A DNA stretch of 64,000 nt from CAYQVO01 sp964421085 (GCA_964421085.1 CAYQVO010000011.1:1-64000), one strand, 5' to 3'. Shown: positions 1 through 8,832, counted from the stretch's first letter. Numbers and translations: made by a program. The notes: a model not told the origin generated them from the sequence alone.

Positions 1-776
1 ACTGCCCGGTCACCAGTCCGGCGTCGCAGGCTCCACGGGTCTGCATTTCCGGTACATGGAAAGACTATCTGGAAAGCAGGAACCACGGCATGCGGAAAAG
101 CATCAGGCGAAAGATCAATCGTCTTAAGAAAGAGGGGGTGCTTCGCTTTGAATCAAATCCTTCCCGGCCTGCCGTGGAAAGTCTGAAGCGGTACCTGGAG
201 GTTGAACAGAGAAGCTGGAAAGTTCAGCACGGGCAAGGGGCAGGCAAATCGCACCGCCATCGGGAATTTTACCGCTCTCTTGCGGAAGAATATGACAGTT
301 CAGGGCGGATAAAGTTCGCGTTTCTTTATCTCGACCAGGTTCCTGTCGCGGCTGCCTTCGGCATAGTTTATAACGAGTGCTTTTACTCGCTGCATATAGC
401 CCACGACGAGAAGTTTGCACAATTTTCTCCGGGATTTGTGCTGACTGCCATGGAACTGGAGAAGTTTTTCAAAGAACGTGAATGCTCGGTCTTCGATTTT
501 CTGTCCGGCTTCTTCAGCAACAAAGGCGGCTGGGCCACCGAAATATCGAGCGACCTGATTCTACGCGCCCCCGGCGCATCCATTCGGGGACGCCTTGGAC
601 ATTATCTCTGGAATATCTGTAGACCAGCTCTCCGTTCCTGGTTCGACCGGACACTCTTCAGACTGGCTGTACCCGGGCTGATTTTTCCTGCAGCTCTGAG
701 ACAGCATACGCCCTGCCTTTCCTGCAGTTTAATCGCCGATCTTCTCAGACCTGCATTCCCGCTGCCTGTGCTTTAG
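1..776 (+). CDS. GNAT/FemAB-like transferase (BioF2-like), 5' partial
   Basis: The frame is open from the left edge of the window, so the start lies outside. The first readable residues (ISGTWKDYLESRN...MRKSIRRKINRLKKEG) are the basic patch typical of BioF2/CelD-type acetyltransferase domains, which share a fold with FemAB peptidyl transferases. The segment ending in FLYLDQVPVAAAFG and the later FDFLSG fit the second half of such a GNAT fold. About 258 residues are visible. In related proteins the domain transfers acyl or aminoacyl groups during cell-envelope polysaccharide or peptidoglycan synthesis; the substrate here cannot be told. The last 40 residues are Cys- and Pro-rich and may be lineage-specific. 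The ATG at 90 would cut the domain and is unlikely to be the true start. Confidence 0.7.
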   Translation, partial: CPVTSPASQAPRVCISGTWKDYLESRNHGMRKSIRRKINRLKKEGVLRFESNPSRPAVESLKRYLEVEQRSWKVQHGQGAGKSHRHREFYRSLAEEYDSSGRIKFAFLYLDQVPVAAAFGIVYNECFYSLHIAHDEKFAQFSPGFVLTAMELEKFFKERECSVFDFLSGFFSNKGGWATEISSDLILRAPGASIRGRLGHYLWNICRPALRSWFDRTLFRLAVPGLIFPAALRQHTPCLSCSLIADLLRPAFPLPVL

Positions 777-874
777 GGAACAGGTGCAGGAGCTGGAGTT
801 GCAGCTGGACGAGGCACGGATCCCGCACACCCCGCCCGCTCCGATGGAATCCGGCCCCTTTGTGTTTCCCGGGC

Positions 875-2596
875 TTAGAACCTCACCTTCCGCGCCCCGC
901 ACGATCTGTTTGTGATGCTGCTGCCGGCTGCCTTGACCACCTTTGCGGGAACAGACACTACCGCCTTACGTGATCCCTTTCCCGCCTTTATCACGAGGAT
1001 GAACCGGGAAAGACTCCGTCCGGAATACGCCGCTGCGGAGCGGGATCTTTTCAGTTTCTTCACCTTTGCTCCACGGACTTTGACGTCCGTCGAGCTGAAA
1101 CCGAGAACTTTCTCCGAGAAATCGACGTTCAACACAGCGCTTTTCCGGTTCTTCCTTCGCACGGAGACCGCGCAATCAACTGCCTTTCTGCCCGGTCTGA
1201 CAGCACTCGGAGTCGCCGCCGCCTCTGGCTTTGGCGCTGCAACCGTGCCGGCAGGTTGCACGGTGGAGTCTTTCACGGACTGTGAATTATCTCCCTTCAA
1301 AAACCCGAAGAGCCATTCCTCTATCTTCGAGTATCCGGAAGACTGTATCGCGTCAGGGCCGGATGGAAGCGCCAGCGCCCGTTTTGTGCTCTGAATACCC
1401 GGCCACCGTCCGCTGGGATCCACAGGCACATTTGTCATTCCCTGCCCGCATTGATTGACACAGTCTTTGAAACCTCCTGTACCGTTTCTTGCTTCATCAA
1501 TCATCCTCTTGTCGGCCGAATACCTGTCCCAGGGACGCATGCCGACATTTCCAAACACTTCCGTGAGGGTATCGGCGGGGGAATCATTGTATCCATGCGC
1601 AGCATTTGATGGTGCAAATTTCGCGCTTGAGACGGTTGCTGTGCCCAGAGAGGACGGGCAGCTGTTTGATCCATCGGGCGCATAGACTATCCCGTCGCTG
1701 CCGGTCAGACAGTTCGAACGCGCCGACCACGATGCTTTCTTGTAATAATTGCCTGCAAAAATCAGATTGTTCGAACCCTGCTGGTACATCGTATCCGAAC
1801 TGCCGCCTCCCCATCCATAGACGACGTTATTGATGAATTCGAGATTCCAGCCGCTCTTCAGAAGCGGATTTCTGTAATAGCTCCCTGTCAGGAGATTGCC
1901 CGAAAAGGTTGCCTTTATGTCGCTCCCTGTGACCGTATTGAACATGGTTCCATACGAATGACCATCTGCGCTCGTTCTGTTCTTTGAATGGAAACTGTGC
2001 CTGAGATTCTCTCCTATAAGAGTGTTCGATACTGTGAAGTTGGTCGGGTTCGAATTCGCGTAGGTATCGAACGTTTCATCTATGCCCCACGTGAGACTTA
2101 AATGATCAAATATCATGTTCGAACCCCCGTTCACCTCCAGTGCTCTTCTCTGATCGCATGTTCCAACTGTGCAGCCGTCATCCCCGGCGCGGATTCCAAT
2201 ATGCTGGATGATTATGTTTCCCGCCCTTGTCTGCATCACACTGCCCTTGTTTCCGCCATTTCTAAGATGAACACCCGGCGCGGGCGCGGTCTGTCCAGCG
2301 ATGGTTATGTTGTTGTTCCTGATGACGAGCGGAGAATTGAGAGTAATGTAACCGCCGACTTCGAATACGCAGATTCTCGGACCGGACGCGTCGATACAGG
2401 CCCGAAGGCTCCCCGTCCCCGCATCGTCCAGATTCGTTATCCTCATGATTGCGGACTTTCCTGCGCCCGCTCTGACAGAACCGCCGGTCGCATCACTGCC
2501 GAAGCCTGCCGCTCCGGGAAACGCAGGCAGCCCTGAAGCCGCAACCGGAAGAAGCAGCGATATGAAGAGTACTGGTAGAAATTTCTTAGACAACAT
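875..2596 (-). CDS. secreted pectate-lyase-like beta-helix protein with Ig-like tail
   Basis: The 573-residue protein begins with a clean signal peptide (MLSKKFLPVLFISLLLPVAASG) followed by LPAFPGAAGFG, the usual mature start of PL1-like pectate lyases. Residues 24 to about 450 form a right-handed beta-helix with repeated short Asn-rich strands (IRNNNITIAGQTAPAPG, ISHIGI-type rungs, FDHLSLTWG). A Pro/Ala linker leads to a C-terminal Ig-like domain (LNVDFSEKVLGFSSTDVKVRG) resembling Big-type bacterial Ig domains, with a basic end. The start at 2596 is chosen because GAGG lies 10 nt upstream and the signal peptide begins there; a longer start at 2668 has no ribosome site. Probable role is polysaccharide (pectin/uronan) binding or cleavage outside the cell. 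It is paralogous to the protein at 5900-8233. Confidence 0.85.
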   Translation of the reverse strand: MLSKKFLPVLFISLLLPVAASGLPAFPGAAGFGSDATGGSVRAGAGKSAIMRITNLDDAGTGSLRACIDASGPRICVFEVGGYITLNSPLVIRNNNITIAGQTAPAPGVHLRNGGNKGSVMQTRAGNIIIQHIGIRAGDDGCTVGTCDQRRALEVNGGSNMIFDHLSLTWGIDETFDTYANSNPTNFTVSNTLIGENLRHSFHSKNRTSADGHSYGTMFNTVTGSDIKATFSGNLLTGSYYRNPLLKSGWNLEFINNVVYGWGGGSSDTMYQQGSNNLIFAGNYYKKASWSARSNCLTGSDGIVYAPDGSNSCPSSLGTATVSSAKFAPSNAAHGYNDSPADTLTEVFGNVGMRPWDRYSADKRMIDEARNGTGGFKDCVNQCGQGMTNVPVDPSGRWPGIQSTKRALALPSGPDAIQSSGYSKIEEWLFGFLKGDNSQSVKDSTVQPAGTVAAPKPEAAATPSAVRPGRKAVDCAVSVRRKNRKSAVLNVDFSEKVLGFSSTDVKVRGAKVKKLKRSRSAAAYSGRSLSRFILVIKAGKGSRKAVVSVPAKVVKAAGSSITNRSCGARKVRF

Positions 2597-2706
2597 AAGC
2601 GATAATCCTCGATAAAAATGGGCAAGAATGCGCCTGAAGGAATCCCTGAATCGTCCTTTCCCGTGCATCTTGTTTTCTTTGTGTTTGCGATCAGCAGCGG
2701 CGCTGA

Positions 2707-2725
2707 CTGCTGACTGTGTCAGCAG
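2707..2725. repeat. perfect 8-bp stem, 3-nt loop inverted repeat
   Basis: CTGCTGAC, a TGT spacer and GTCAGCAG form a perfect hairpin between the small open frame at 2744-2827 and the pectate-lyase gene. No T run follows on either strand, so it is not a classical intrinsic terminator. It could be a stem in the 5' leader of the lyase mRNA or a binding site for a regulator. Confidence 0.5.
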
Positions 2726-2743
2726 CCGGGGAATGCCGATGCG

Positions 2744-2827
2744 TCACTGAATTTCTGCGACAGCCAGGATCACCGCGAGGCATTGCCTGATGAGCATGAT
2801 CCCGCGCTGCGCAGTTTTGACGTGCAT
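2744..2827 (-). CDS. possible 27-residue leader peptide
   Basis: An ATG at 2827 follows AACAGGAGAACAGTA, one of the best ribosome-binding sites in this part of the window, but the frame encodes only 27 residues (MHVKTAQRGIMLIRQCLAV then ILAVAEIQ). Its second half is hydrophobic, like a signal peptide. It lies on the same strand about 150 nt upstream of the pectate-lyase start, with a strong hairpin between. It may be a translated leader that affects expression of the lyase, or the stump of a secreted protein. No homologue is recognised. Confidence 0.35.
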   Translation of the reverse strand: MHVKTAQRGIMLIRQCLAVILAVAEIQ

Positions 2828-3473
2828 TACTGTTCTCCTGTTATTTTCCTGTTTCTGTCTGTTCGATCCCGGAAGGCTTCCCACTATCCGGAGTCGGGGG
2901 GTATTTTCATGTGAAGGAGCGCTTTTGCTCTCTCTCACCTGCCGTGTGGGTTAATTAACGAAAAGAATGACATTGATCAACCCGAAATATTTATTTTTCA
3001 GGACCCCGTCACGAATGCGCCGAGCGTCAAATGTTTCGATCGCAATGTATACAGCGCCCCTGTCAAGTGAAGTGTGTGTGCACAAGCTCTCTGCACAGCA
3101 GGAATTCAAGTACGCAGATCATCGCCTCATATCGTTATGTGAAGCCGGTGTAACAGTTATGAAGCGTTGGCGGAAAACGGCCCGGAAAAAAGATTCTGCC
3201 GACCGTCTCCGCCAGTTCGTCATTTCGGGGGCGCTCCCCTGCTCTCCATTCACACAACTGCTGAGAATCAAGCCCGTGCAGTCTCCAGTTGCCCTTCAGC
3301 CGGCCCGTGCGAAATTTTCGCATGAATCTTCTCGATGCGGAATTCGAATGTGATCTCCTGGAGCGGCGATTCGGTTTCCGGGCAGCAGAGCGTGTCGATA
3401 ATCTGAACCAGAAAACCGCCCGCCACCGATATCATTGTGAGAGAATGAACTACCTCTCAAAAGGAGATCGTTT
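2828..3473. other. intergenic region without a convincing gene
   Basis: About 650 bases separate the leader-like frame from the gene at 3474. Open frames exist but lack ribosome sites and show no recognisable protein character. The only clear signal is AAGGAG just before the ATG at 3474. Promoters for both flanking genes are expected here, but I could not identify a confident -35/-10 pair. Confidence 0.4.
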
Positions 3474-4145
3474 ATGGAACCCGGCAGTACTGAGGGTATG
3501 AGAGACTACCTCGAAGCAGTTGGAAAGAGGTTCGCTGAAGATGCGGACACGTACAAAAGGTTTGCGGAACTGAAGGGCCTCATCCTTTCGGCTTACCGTC
3601 ATTTGAACAGGTTCGACATGGCGGTGCGGCGTCTCGTGCTCGCCGAAAGGCTTGCCGATTCAGTCGCGAAGCATTACGAACGCGATGTAATGACGATTCT
3701 TCTTTATGAGGCTCTCGACCACGTATACATGGCATTCTCAAGGCTCGATCTTCAGGGTCTCGGCCTCGGAACATGCGCAGCCGGCAACGGCCTGACCGGA
3801 GAACACGCCCATGAGGCGCTCAAAGTTCTGGATCTGATGGAAGGCCTGAGCGACCAGATTCTGAAGCGTGAAAAGTGCTTCGGCCTGAATCTCGATTTCC
3901 TGCGATCTCTCGCCGAGAAAGAAGGTATTACCTATGATCTCAAGAGCCACTGGAGTACCGGAAATCTCCGCGAATACTTCATCCAGCACGCAGGCTTGAT
4001 AAATCAATGCCTCAACAGAAAAGCAGCCTTCTGGTCGGGACGGACCATGGCTGACTTTCTCCGCCAGCGCGGCTATCACAAGATTCTTGGGGCGCTCAAC
4101 CGGCTCGAACTGCTGCACCGCAGAGGCGAGTTGAAAGCCGCCTGA
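3474..4145 (+). CDS. hypothetical alpha-helical protein
   Basis: The 223-residue protein is not recognised. It is rich in Leu, Arg, Glu and Ala and predicted almost entirely helical (for example AVRRLVLAERLADSVAKHYE). There is no signal peptide or membrane segment, so it is probably cytoplasmic. The start is supported by AAAAGGAG seven bases before the ATG. It converges on the peroxiredoxin gene, 33 nt from its stop. The helical layout would suit a bundle that binds a partner or nucleotide, but nothing in it identifies a function. Confidence 0.65.
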   Translation: MEPGSTEGMRDYLEAVGKRFAEDADTYKRFAELKGLILSAYRHLNRFDMAVRRLVLAERLADSVAKHYERDVMTILLYEALDHVYMAFSRLDLQGLGLGTCAAGNGLTGEHAHEALKVLDLMEGLSDQILKREKCFGLNLDFLRSLAEKEGITYDLKSHWSTGNLREYFIQHAGLINQCLNRKAAFWSGRTMADFLRQRGYHKILGALNRLELLHRRGELKAA

Positions 4146-4178
4146 CGCCCTCTGAAAACTGTCTGACTCACCTGTGCC

Positions 4179-4853
4179 TCATTTCGGGCAGGCCTTCAGG
4201 CACATGAACCAGTCCAGGCAGCGAACATCACCGGCTGAACTCTCCATCCGCTCCTTTGCCGTTCCGCAGGATCCCGGCGGCGGGACAATTACCTCATCCC
4301 CAGGCTGCCAGCCGGCCGGAGTTGCCACCTTGTGCTTGTCGGAGAGCTGCATCGCAGTCAACATCCGCTTGATCTCTTGAATATTCCGACCGTTGCTCAT
4401 CGGATAGTAAAGAATCGACCTTACAACCGCATCGGGATCAAACATGAAAACAGCCCTTACTGCCTGAATGGTGCTCGCGGCAGGCTGCAGCATTCCAAAC
4501 GCCCTGGAAACCTCCATAGTAAGATCGCTGATCACAGGAAACGTGACTTCAATGTCTTTCATGCCCTTGTAAGCGATTTTTTCCTTTATGGTGCGCAGCC
4601 ATGCGATATGGCTGTATGTACTGTCTATCGACAGACCAAGAAGTTTGCAGTTCAGCTTTTCAAATTCGGGCTGCATCGCCGCAAATGTCATGAACTCGGT
4701 TGTGCAAACCGGCGTGAAGTCAGCCGGGTGTGAAAAGAAAACCACCCAGCTGCCCTTGTAATCATCGGGAAAATTAAGCGGGCCCTGGGTAGTCTCAGCC
4801 TGGAACGATGGAGCCGGTTCGCCGATCAAAGGAAGCCTTACGTGCTGTTCCAT
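4179..4853 (-). CDS. peroxiredoxin, archaeal/Prx6 type
   Basis: This 224-residue thiol peroxidase carries the peroxidatic motif PADFTPVCTTE, with the peroxidatic Cys at residue 50, and the long C-terminal arm of the Prx6 group. The arm ends RCLDWFMCLKACPK, giving Cys212, Cys218 and Cys222. The 212/218 pair matches the extra C-terminal cysteines of archaeal enzymes such as that of Aeropyrum pernix, where one acts as resolving Cys. It should reduce H2O2 and organic peroxides in the cytoplasm. The start at 4853 has GGGAG upstream; a longer reading to 4949 overlaps the preceding fur-like gene and is not expected. It is the second gene of a fur-like/prx operon, 43 nt downstream. Confidence 0.93.
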   Translation of the reverse strand: MEQHVRLPLIGEPAPSFQAETTQGPLNFPDDYKGSWVVFFSHPADFTPVCTTEFMTFAAMQPEFEKLNCKLLGLSIDSTYSHIAWLRTIKEKIAYKGMKDIEVTFPVISDLTMEVSRAFGMLQPAASTIQAVRAVFMFDPDAVVRSILYYPMSNGRNIQEIKRMLTAMQLSDKHKVATPAGWQPGDEVIVPPPGSCGTAKERMESSAGDVRCLDWFMCLKACPK

Positions 4854-4896
4854 ATTTATTTTCTCCCTGCAATAAAAGGTCACTGCTATTTCTTTT

Positions 4897-5382
4897 TCAT
4901 CCGCCCGTTCTACCTCGGCACCTCCTCGTTCTCCCCGTTTTCCCACCACACTTACGACAGAGTCCCTTTACTTCCACCTGGGAACCCAGAATGCTGCCGA
5001 ATCCATTTACCTTCTCCGGCAGAGAAAGCGTGTCGAGATCAGAGCTTTCGAAGTCGGTGACCGTTCCGCATTTCACGCAGATAAAGTGATGGTGGGGTTT
5101 TACTTTGCCGTCGAAGCGCACAGCCTCCCGGCGCGGTCCTAAAGTTTTAACCAACCCGAGGTCGTTCAGAAACCACAGCGTACGGTACACAGTATCGAGA
5201 GATACCGTCGACACCCGCCTCCTCACATTTCGATATACCGTCTCAGCATCCGGGTGCACCGTGCTTGTTGCCATCTCCCGGAAGATCTCGAGTCGCTGAT
5301 GAGTTATCTTCATGCCCTCTCTGCGGCATGCAAGCCTGAACTGTTCGAGCCTGTCATCAAGTCCTTCGCGGTCCTGCTTCAC
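4897..5382 (-). CDS. Fur-family regulator, probably PerR-like
   Basis: The 161-residue protein has the Fur winged-helix DNA-binding domain (MKITHQRLEIFREM, then TVSLDTVYRTLWFLNDLGLV) and a C-terminal metal-binding half with HHHFICVKCG and CRKCGG, the two CxxC pairs of the structural zinc site. Because it is co-transcribed with a peroxiredoxin, a peroxide-sensing PerR role is more likely than iron sensing; this is inference from context. The start is a GTG with AGGA seven bases before it. The last 15 residues are Arg/Gly/Thr-rich beyond the usual end. Confidence 0.88.
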   Translation of the reverse strand: MKQDREGLDDRLEQFRLACRREGMKITHQRLEIFREMATSTVHPDAETVYRNVRRRVSTVSLDTVYRTLWFLNDLGLVKTLGPRREAVRFDGKVKPHHHFICVKCGTVTDFESSDLDTLSLPEKVNGFGSILGSQVEVKGLCRKCGGKTGRTRRCRGRTGG

Positions 5383-5411
5383 ACAAGATTTTCCTATTTA
5401 AGACTCTTTCC

Positions 5412-5441
5412 GATATACAAAAGACCCCCCAAAGCTGTCAA
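5412..5441 (-). promoter_or_regulatory. sigma70-type promoter of the fur-like/prx operon
   Basis: On the minus strand a perfect TTGACA (5441-5436) is followed after 18 nt by TATATC (5417-5412). The GTG of the regulator gene lies about 30 nt further on. No clear 7-1-7 Fur or PerR box was found; the A/T-rich stretch between the -10 element and the start would be the place to look. Confidence 0.65.
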
Positions 5442-5899
5442 GGACAGAGGCCGGAAGCTGCAGGAGACGGCTGAACCTGCCACCAATATTCCCTGCCGCA
5501 CTGTCATCCCCGCACTTGTCGAGAACATCGCCAGGATCCCTGCTGCGCTCAGCTCTTCAAAAGAATGCGCGTTTTTCGGGGACCAGCAATATATATCAGG
5601 TTCATTAATGAACAAATCCGTACGCAAAATGTTTTTCGATCTGTTTGACTCATTTCCTGTTCGTCTTCGAGAATGAGACTGCAATCCGATGATGCGGTAA
5701 AAAATCCTCGTACTCGTCATTAATGCCTCCCCTGGTGCGCGTCATACGCCGTCCTGCTCCTGGCCCGATAATTGCGATCACTTGCTGAATTCACCATTCA
5801 ATCCCTCCAGTTTCGTGCTGAAAAGCACACCGGAACCGGCCTGAAGCCACTCCGACCTGAGGGATCGAATTAAATACATCCAGAAAAAAGGAGATAGTA
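5442..5899. other. intergenic region, no gene supported
   Basis: About 460 bases lie between the divergent regulator promoter and the second pectate-lyase-like gene. Open frames on both strands have no ribosome site and no recognisable protein character. The only well supported element is AAAAAAGGAGATAGTA immediately before the ATG at 5900. Confidence 0.4.
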
Positions 5900-8233
5900 A
5901 TGTACTTGAATGCAGTAAAGGCAAGTCTCACAGGAGACAATAACTGCAGGGCGACGACCAGGCACGGTTCCGGAAAAAGACTCTCTTGGGAATTGGGCCG
6001 GGTCCTGCCTCGTTTATCGAGATTTGCGTCGTACGCTTTCCTGTTGATCATGTTCGCGATCCCGTCTGCGGCGCTGGCGCTTCCAGCTTTTCCGGGAGCT
6101 GTCGGATTTGGTTCCACTACAGCCGGTGGCGCGAAGAGAAATGGTCAGACAAGCACCCCCACGTTATATGAAATCAATTCTCTTTCCGGCGGGACAGGTG
6201 CAGGAACATTGAAAGGATGCATCAATGCCTCGGGTCCGCGCATCTGCTATTTCACAGTCAGCGGGCAGATAAACATCGGTGACAGCATCACCATCTCAAA
6301 GCCATACCTTACAATCGCAGGGGAAACCGCGCCGGGAAATGGAATCCATATAACAGGCACCGGAAATCAGGGGTTGATTATGATAGCCACGCACGATGTC
6401 ATCATCCGGCACGTATCATTCCGGGTGACTACGGCGCTGTCGTCGGGCAAGTGCGGCCAGTCCCGTGTTCTTGAATGGAGAGCGGGAGCGGAAAACGTGG
6501 TTCTTGACCACGTTGCGATAGCCTGGGGAGGCGATCAGAACATCAGTACATGGTCCGGCGAATCGTCCAGGAACTGGACTATAAGCAACAGTCTTGTCTA
6601 CGAGACTCTTGCCAACTGCACTCATTCGGACGATGGTGAGGACAACCACTCTTTCGTCTGGTATTTTTACAGCGGTGGTGGTTCCGCGAGCGCCATTAAC
6701 AACATCATTGCAAGAAACCTCTACAGGAATCCGCAGATAAACGGCAACTGGACTATTGAGTGGGTCAACAATACCGTTTACGGCTACGGCAGCAACTCAG
6801 GAAACGGTCTGCTGGCCAGCGGCGGTTCAAGCAAGGTCCGCTTCGAGGGAAATACTTATCTGAGAGGCGGTTCGTGTGTGAGCGGTGGTTCTGCGACCAT
6901 TTGGGGAAGCAACACGAATAACTGTTACACACCTGGATCTTCGAGCGCAGCTTTCACCCCGTCAAATGCGGTTGCGATGGACCACACTGCTGCCCATGCT
7001 CATAATCTGGCCAACGCCGGTCCAAGGCCCTGGGCCAGATTCAACCAGGATCAGAGAATCATCGATATGGTCAAGAACAACACATGGGATGGTTCTTATG
7101 TAACCTCTGTACCGTCTATGAGTCAGGCAACAGAAACCCACAGGGCAATCACTCCTCCTGCGAACCCGCACGATCCGGCTCCTGATGGTTCGGGCTATAC
7201 CAACGTGGAGAAGTGGCTCTTCAGCTTCGACAATGGAGGTGTGCCTCAGCCGGGAGTTACTGTGACACCGACTTCGCCTCAGGCAACATCGACGCCGACT
7301 TCCGCCGCAACGCGCACTCCAACACGTACCGCCACACGGGCCGCCACGGGGACTGCGACACGTACTCCAACGCGCACTGCGACGCGCAGTGCATCGCCGA
7401 CGGCGATTGCACCTGCGTCGACACCGGTTCCGGTGCCTCCCACTGCGACTTCAGTTCCTCCAGCCACTCCAACGAGTGTCAGCCCGACGGCAACTTCGGT
7501 TCCGGCAACCCCGACTTCCGTCGTTTCGACGCCTGAACCGGGGACAGTTGAGGTCAAACTTTACTCCATCTCTTCCGAGGATGGATACATTGTGGAGTCT
7601 TCGGCCGGATCAGGCCGGGGCGGCACAGTCAACCGAACTGGAACAGAAGAAACAGGTTTGCGGCTGGGTGATGACAGCAGGAACAGACAGGTGAAATCGA
7701 TCGTGTCTTTCAACACGTCGGTTCTGCCGGCAAATGCACGGATCATATCTGCGAGTCTGGATTTCACCGACTCGTACACCAACCGGACGACCACCCAGAT
7801 GGAGCCTCTTTATGCTCACATCTCCCAGGGCGGCTTCGGCAGCAGTGCAAGCCTGCAATCGGCTGACTTCCAGAATGCGAGTTCCATGAGCAGAGCGGTG
7901 AGACTGACTGTCACTGCAGCCGGCCATCATGGAGGCAACCTGGAGTCAGAAGCGCTTCGTTATATTTATCGTCTTGGACGCACGCAGTTCCGCCTCTCGT
8001 TTGTCACTGCCACGGATAAAAACAAGCTTAACAACTGGCTTGGGCTGAATCCGGCAGAGGTGGCTGCTGCAAGGCCGTGCCTGACGATACGTTATACACT
8101 GGCACAGATGCAGACGCAGCTTCGGCAGATTCGACTGCACGCTGCGAAGCAGAAGAAAGTAGTTCAACGGCGGATGAAGGCCGCAAAATATGCGCGCCGG
8201 CTTCCAGTAAAGCCTGTAAGGGCGGCCCGATAA
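5900..8233 (+). CDS. secreted pectate-lyase-like protein with Thr-rich linker and DNRLRE domain
   Basis: The 777-residue protein has an unusually long N-terminus before the hydrophobic signal core (about residues 41-61) and then LPAFPGAVGFGS, as in its paralogue at 875-2596. Residues 62 to about 445 form the PL1-like beta-helix (ITIAGET, VVLDHVAIAWGGD, WVNNTVYGYG). Residues 450-550 are a Pro/Thr/Ala/Arg linker with repeats of the TPTRTATR type. Residues 555 to about 740 fit the DNRLRE carbohydrate-associated beta-sandwich (IVSFNTSVLPANARIISASL), followed by a Lys/Arg-rich tail. AAGGAG precedes the ATG. It is probably an extracellular polysaccharide-active enzyme or adhesin. Confidence 0.85.
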   Translation: MYLNAVKASLTGDNNCRATTRHGSGKRLSWELGRVLPRLSRFASYAFLLIMFAIPSAALALPAFPGAVGFGSTTAGGAKRNGQTSTPTLYEINSLSGGTGAGTLKGCINASGPRICYFTVSGQINIGDSITISKPYLTIAGETAPGNGIHITGTGNQGLIMIATHDVIIRHVSFRVTTALSSGKCGQSRVLEWRAGAENVVLDHVAIAWGGDQNISTWSGESSRNWTISNSLVYETLANCTHSDDGEDNHSFVWYFYSGGGSASAINNIIARNLYRNPQINGNWTIEWVNNTVYGYGSNSGNGLLASGGSSKVRFEGNTYLRGGSCVSGGSATIWGSNTNNCYTPGSSSAAFTPSNAVAMDHTAAHAHNLANAGPRPWARFNQDQRIIDMVKNNTWDGSYVTSVPSMSQATETHRAITPPANPHDPAPDGSGYTNVEKWLFSFDNGGVPQPGVTVTPTSPQATSTPTSAATRTPTRTATRAATGTATRTPTRTATRSASPTAIAPASTPVPVPPTATSVPPATPTSVSPTATSVPATPTSVVSTPEPGTVEVKLYSISSEDGYIVESSAGSGRGGTVNRTGTEETGLRLGDDSRNRQVKSIVSFNTSVLPANARIISASLDFTDSYTNRTTTQMEPLYAHISQGGFGSSASLQSADFQNASSMSRAVRLTVTAAGHHGGNLESEALRYIYRLGRTQFRLSFVTATDKNKLNNWLGLNPAEVAAARPCLTIRYTLAQMQTQLRQIRLHAAKQKKVVQRRMKAAKYARRLPVKPVRAAR

Positions 8234-8241
8234 AGAAAAAC

Positions 8242-8265
8242 CCGGGCGACACTTTCCTCGCCCGG
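8242..8265 (+). terminator. GC-rich hairpin after the lyase gene
   Basis: CCGGGCGA, an 8-nt loop and TCGCCCGG form a perfect stem just after the stop codon. There is no T run directly behind it, so it probably protects the 3' end or helps the true terminator a few bases downstream. Confidence 0.5.
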
Positions 8266-8274
8266 CTCTTCAAG

Positions 8275-8317
8275 GCCCGTGTACCCGGAAAGCAGGGTAT
8301 GCGGGCTTTTGTTTTTT
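8275..8317 (+). terminator. intrinsic terminator of the lyase gene
   Basis: GCCCGTGTACCC pairs with GGGTATGCGGGC (12 pairs counting two G-U pairs, loop of 8) and is followed by TTTTGTTTTTT. This is a textbook rho-independent terminator on the plus strand. Confidence 0.85.
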
Positions 8318-8430
8318 CTCCTGGATCCCCGGCACCTTCTGGCCGAAGCTGCTTTTTTCCGCTAATGTATCCTGATGCGTAACCGTTCAGGCCGTCGCGA
8401 TTCGCGCCCCAGGCGGGAGGCGGAACGGTC

Positions 8431-8832
8431 ATGCTGATGCAGACTCTGGAGAAGAATTTGAAGCAGGTCCTTATCATAGATGACAATCAGGATGCCCGCG
8501 ACATTCTGGCGGCAATACTCGGCGATCTGGGTGTCATCCCCGTTCCCACAGGCAACAGCCCTGAAGGAGTCCGCTTTGCGCTCGAAGCCCTCAAGCGTAA
8601 CAGGCCCTATAGTTTAATAATTGTGGATATCCACATGCCCGACATGAACGGGTTCGAAGTAGTGCAGAAGATCCGGGACGCAGGGTACAACGGAGGGATA
8701 GTCGCATTCACTGCCATGCCCACGGGGAGCGGAAGAAGAGAGAGCGGAAACATCGGCATCGACGCTTACTTCAGCAAGACCCATATCAGCAGGGAGCTTC
8801 TGGAGACGGTGCTGGAGCAGTACGCGAGGTAA
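8431..8832 (+). CDS. single-domain response regulator (CheY-like)
   Basis: The 133-residue protein is a stand-alone receiver domain. The acidic pocket (IIDDNQD), phospho-acceptor Asp in IIVDIHMPDMNG, switch Thr in VAFTAM and Lys in YFSKTH are all present. There is no output domain, so it must act by protein-protein contact or as a phosphate relay. No histidine kinase lies next to it; the nearest in the window is 42 kb away. Its last 47 bases overlap the 3' end of the convergent tgt-like gene. Confidence 0.9.
   Translation: MLMQTLEKNLKQVLIIDDNQDARDILAAILGDLGVIPVPTGNSPEGVRFALEALKRNRPYSLIIVDIHMPDMNGFEVVQKIRDAGYNGGIVAFTAMPTGSGRRESGNIGIDAYFSKTHISRELLETVLEQYAR

Noticed and set aside
733..912. Short frame after the first gene reading CFREQVQELELQLDEARIPH, like a coiled coil
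   Set aside because: No start codon and only about 60 residues, with no family recognised; possibly a shifted end of the first gene or a chance frame.
2967..3353. Open frame of 128 residues upstream of the gene at 3474
   Set aside because: No ribosome site and no protein-like pattern.
5394..5720. Open frame of 108 residues on the minus strand across the regulator promoter
   Set aside because: It would cover the near-consensus promoter of the fur-like gene, has no ribosome site and no homologue in mind.
7213..7557. Long open frames on both strands opposite or shifted to the Thr/Pro-rich linker
   Set aside because: These are by-products of the repetitive ACN/CCN codons of the linker.
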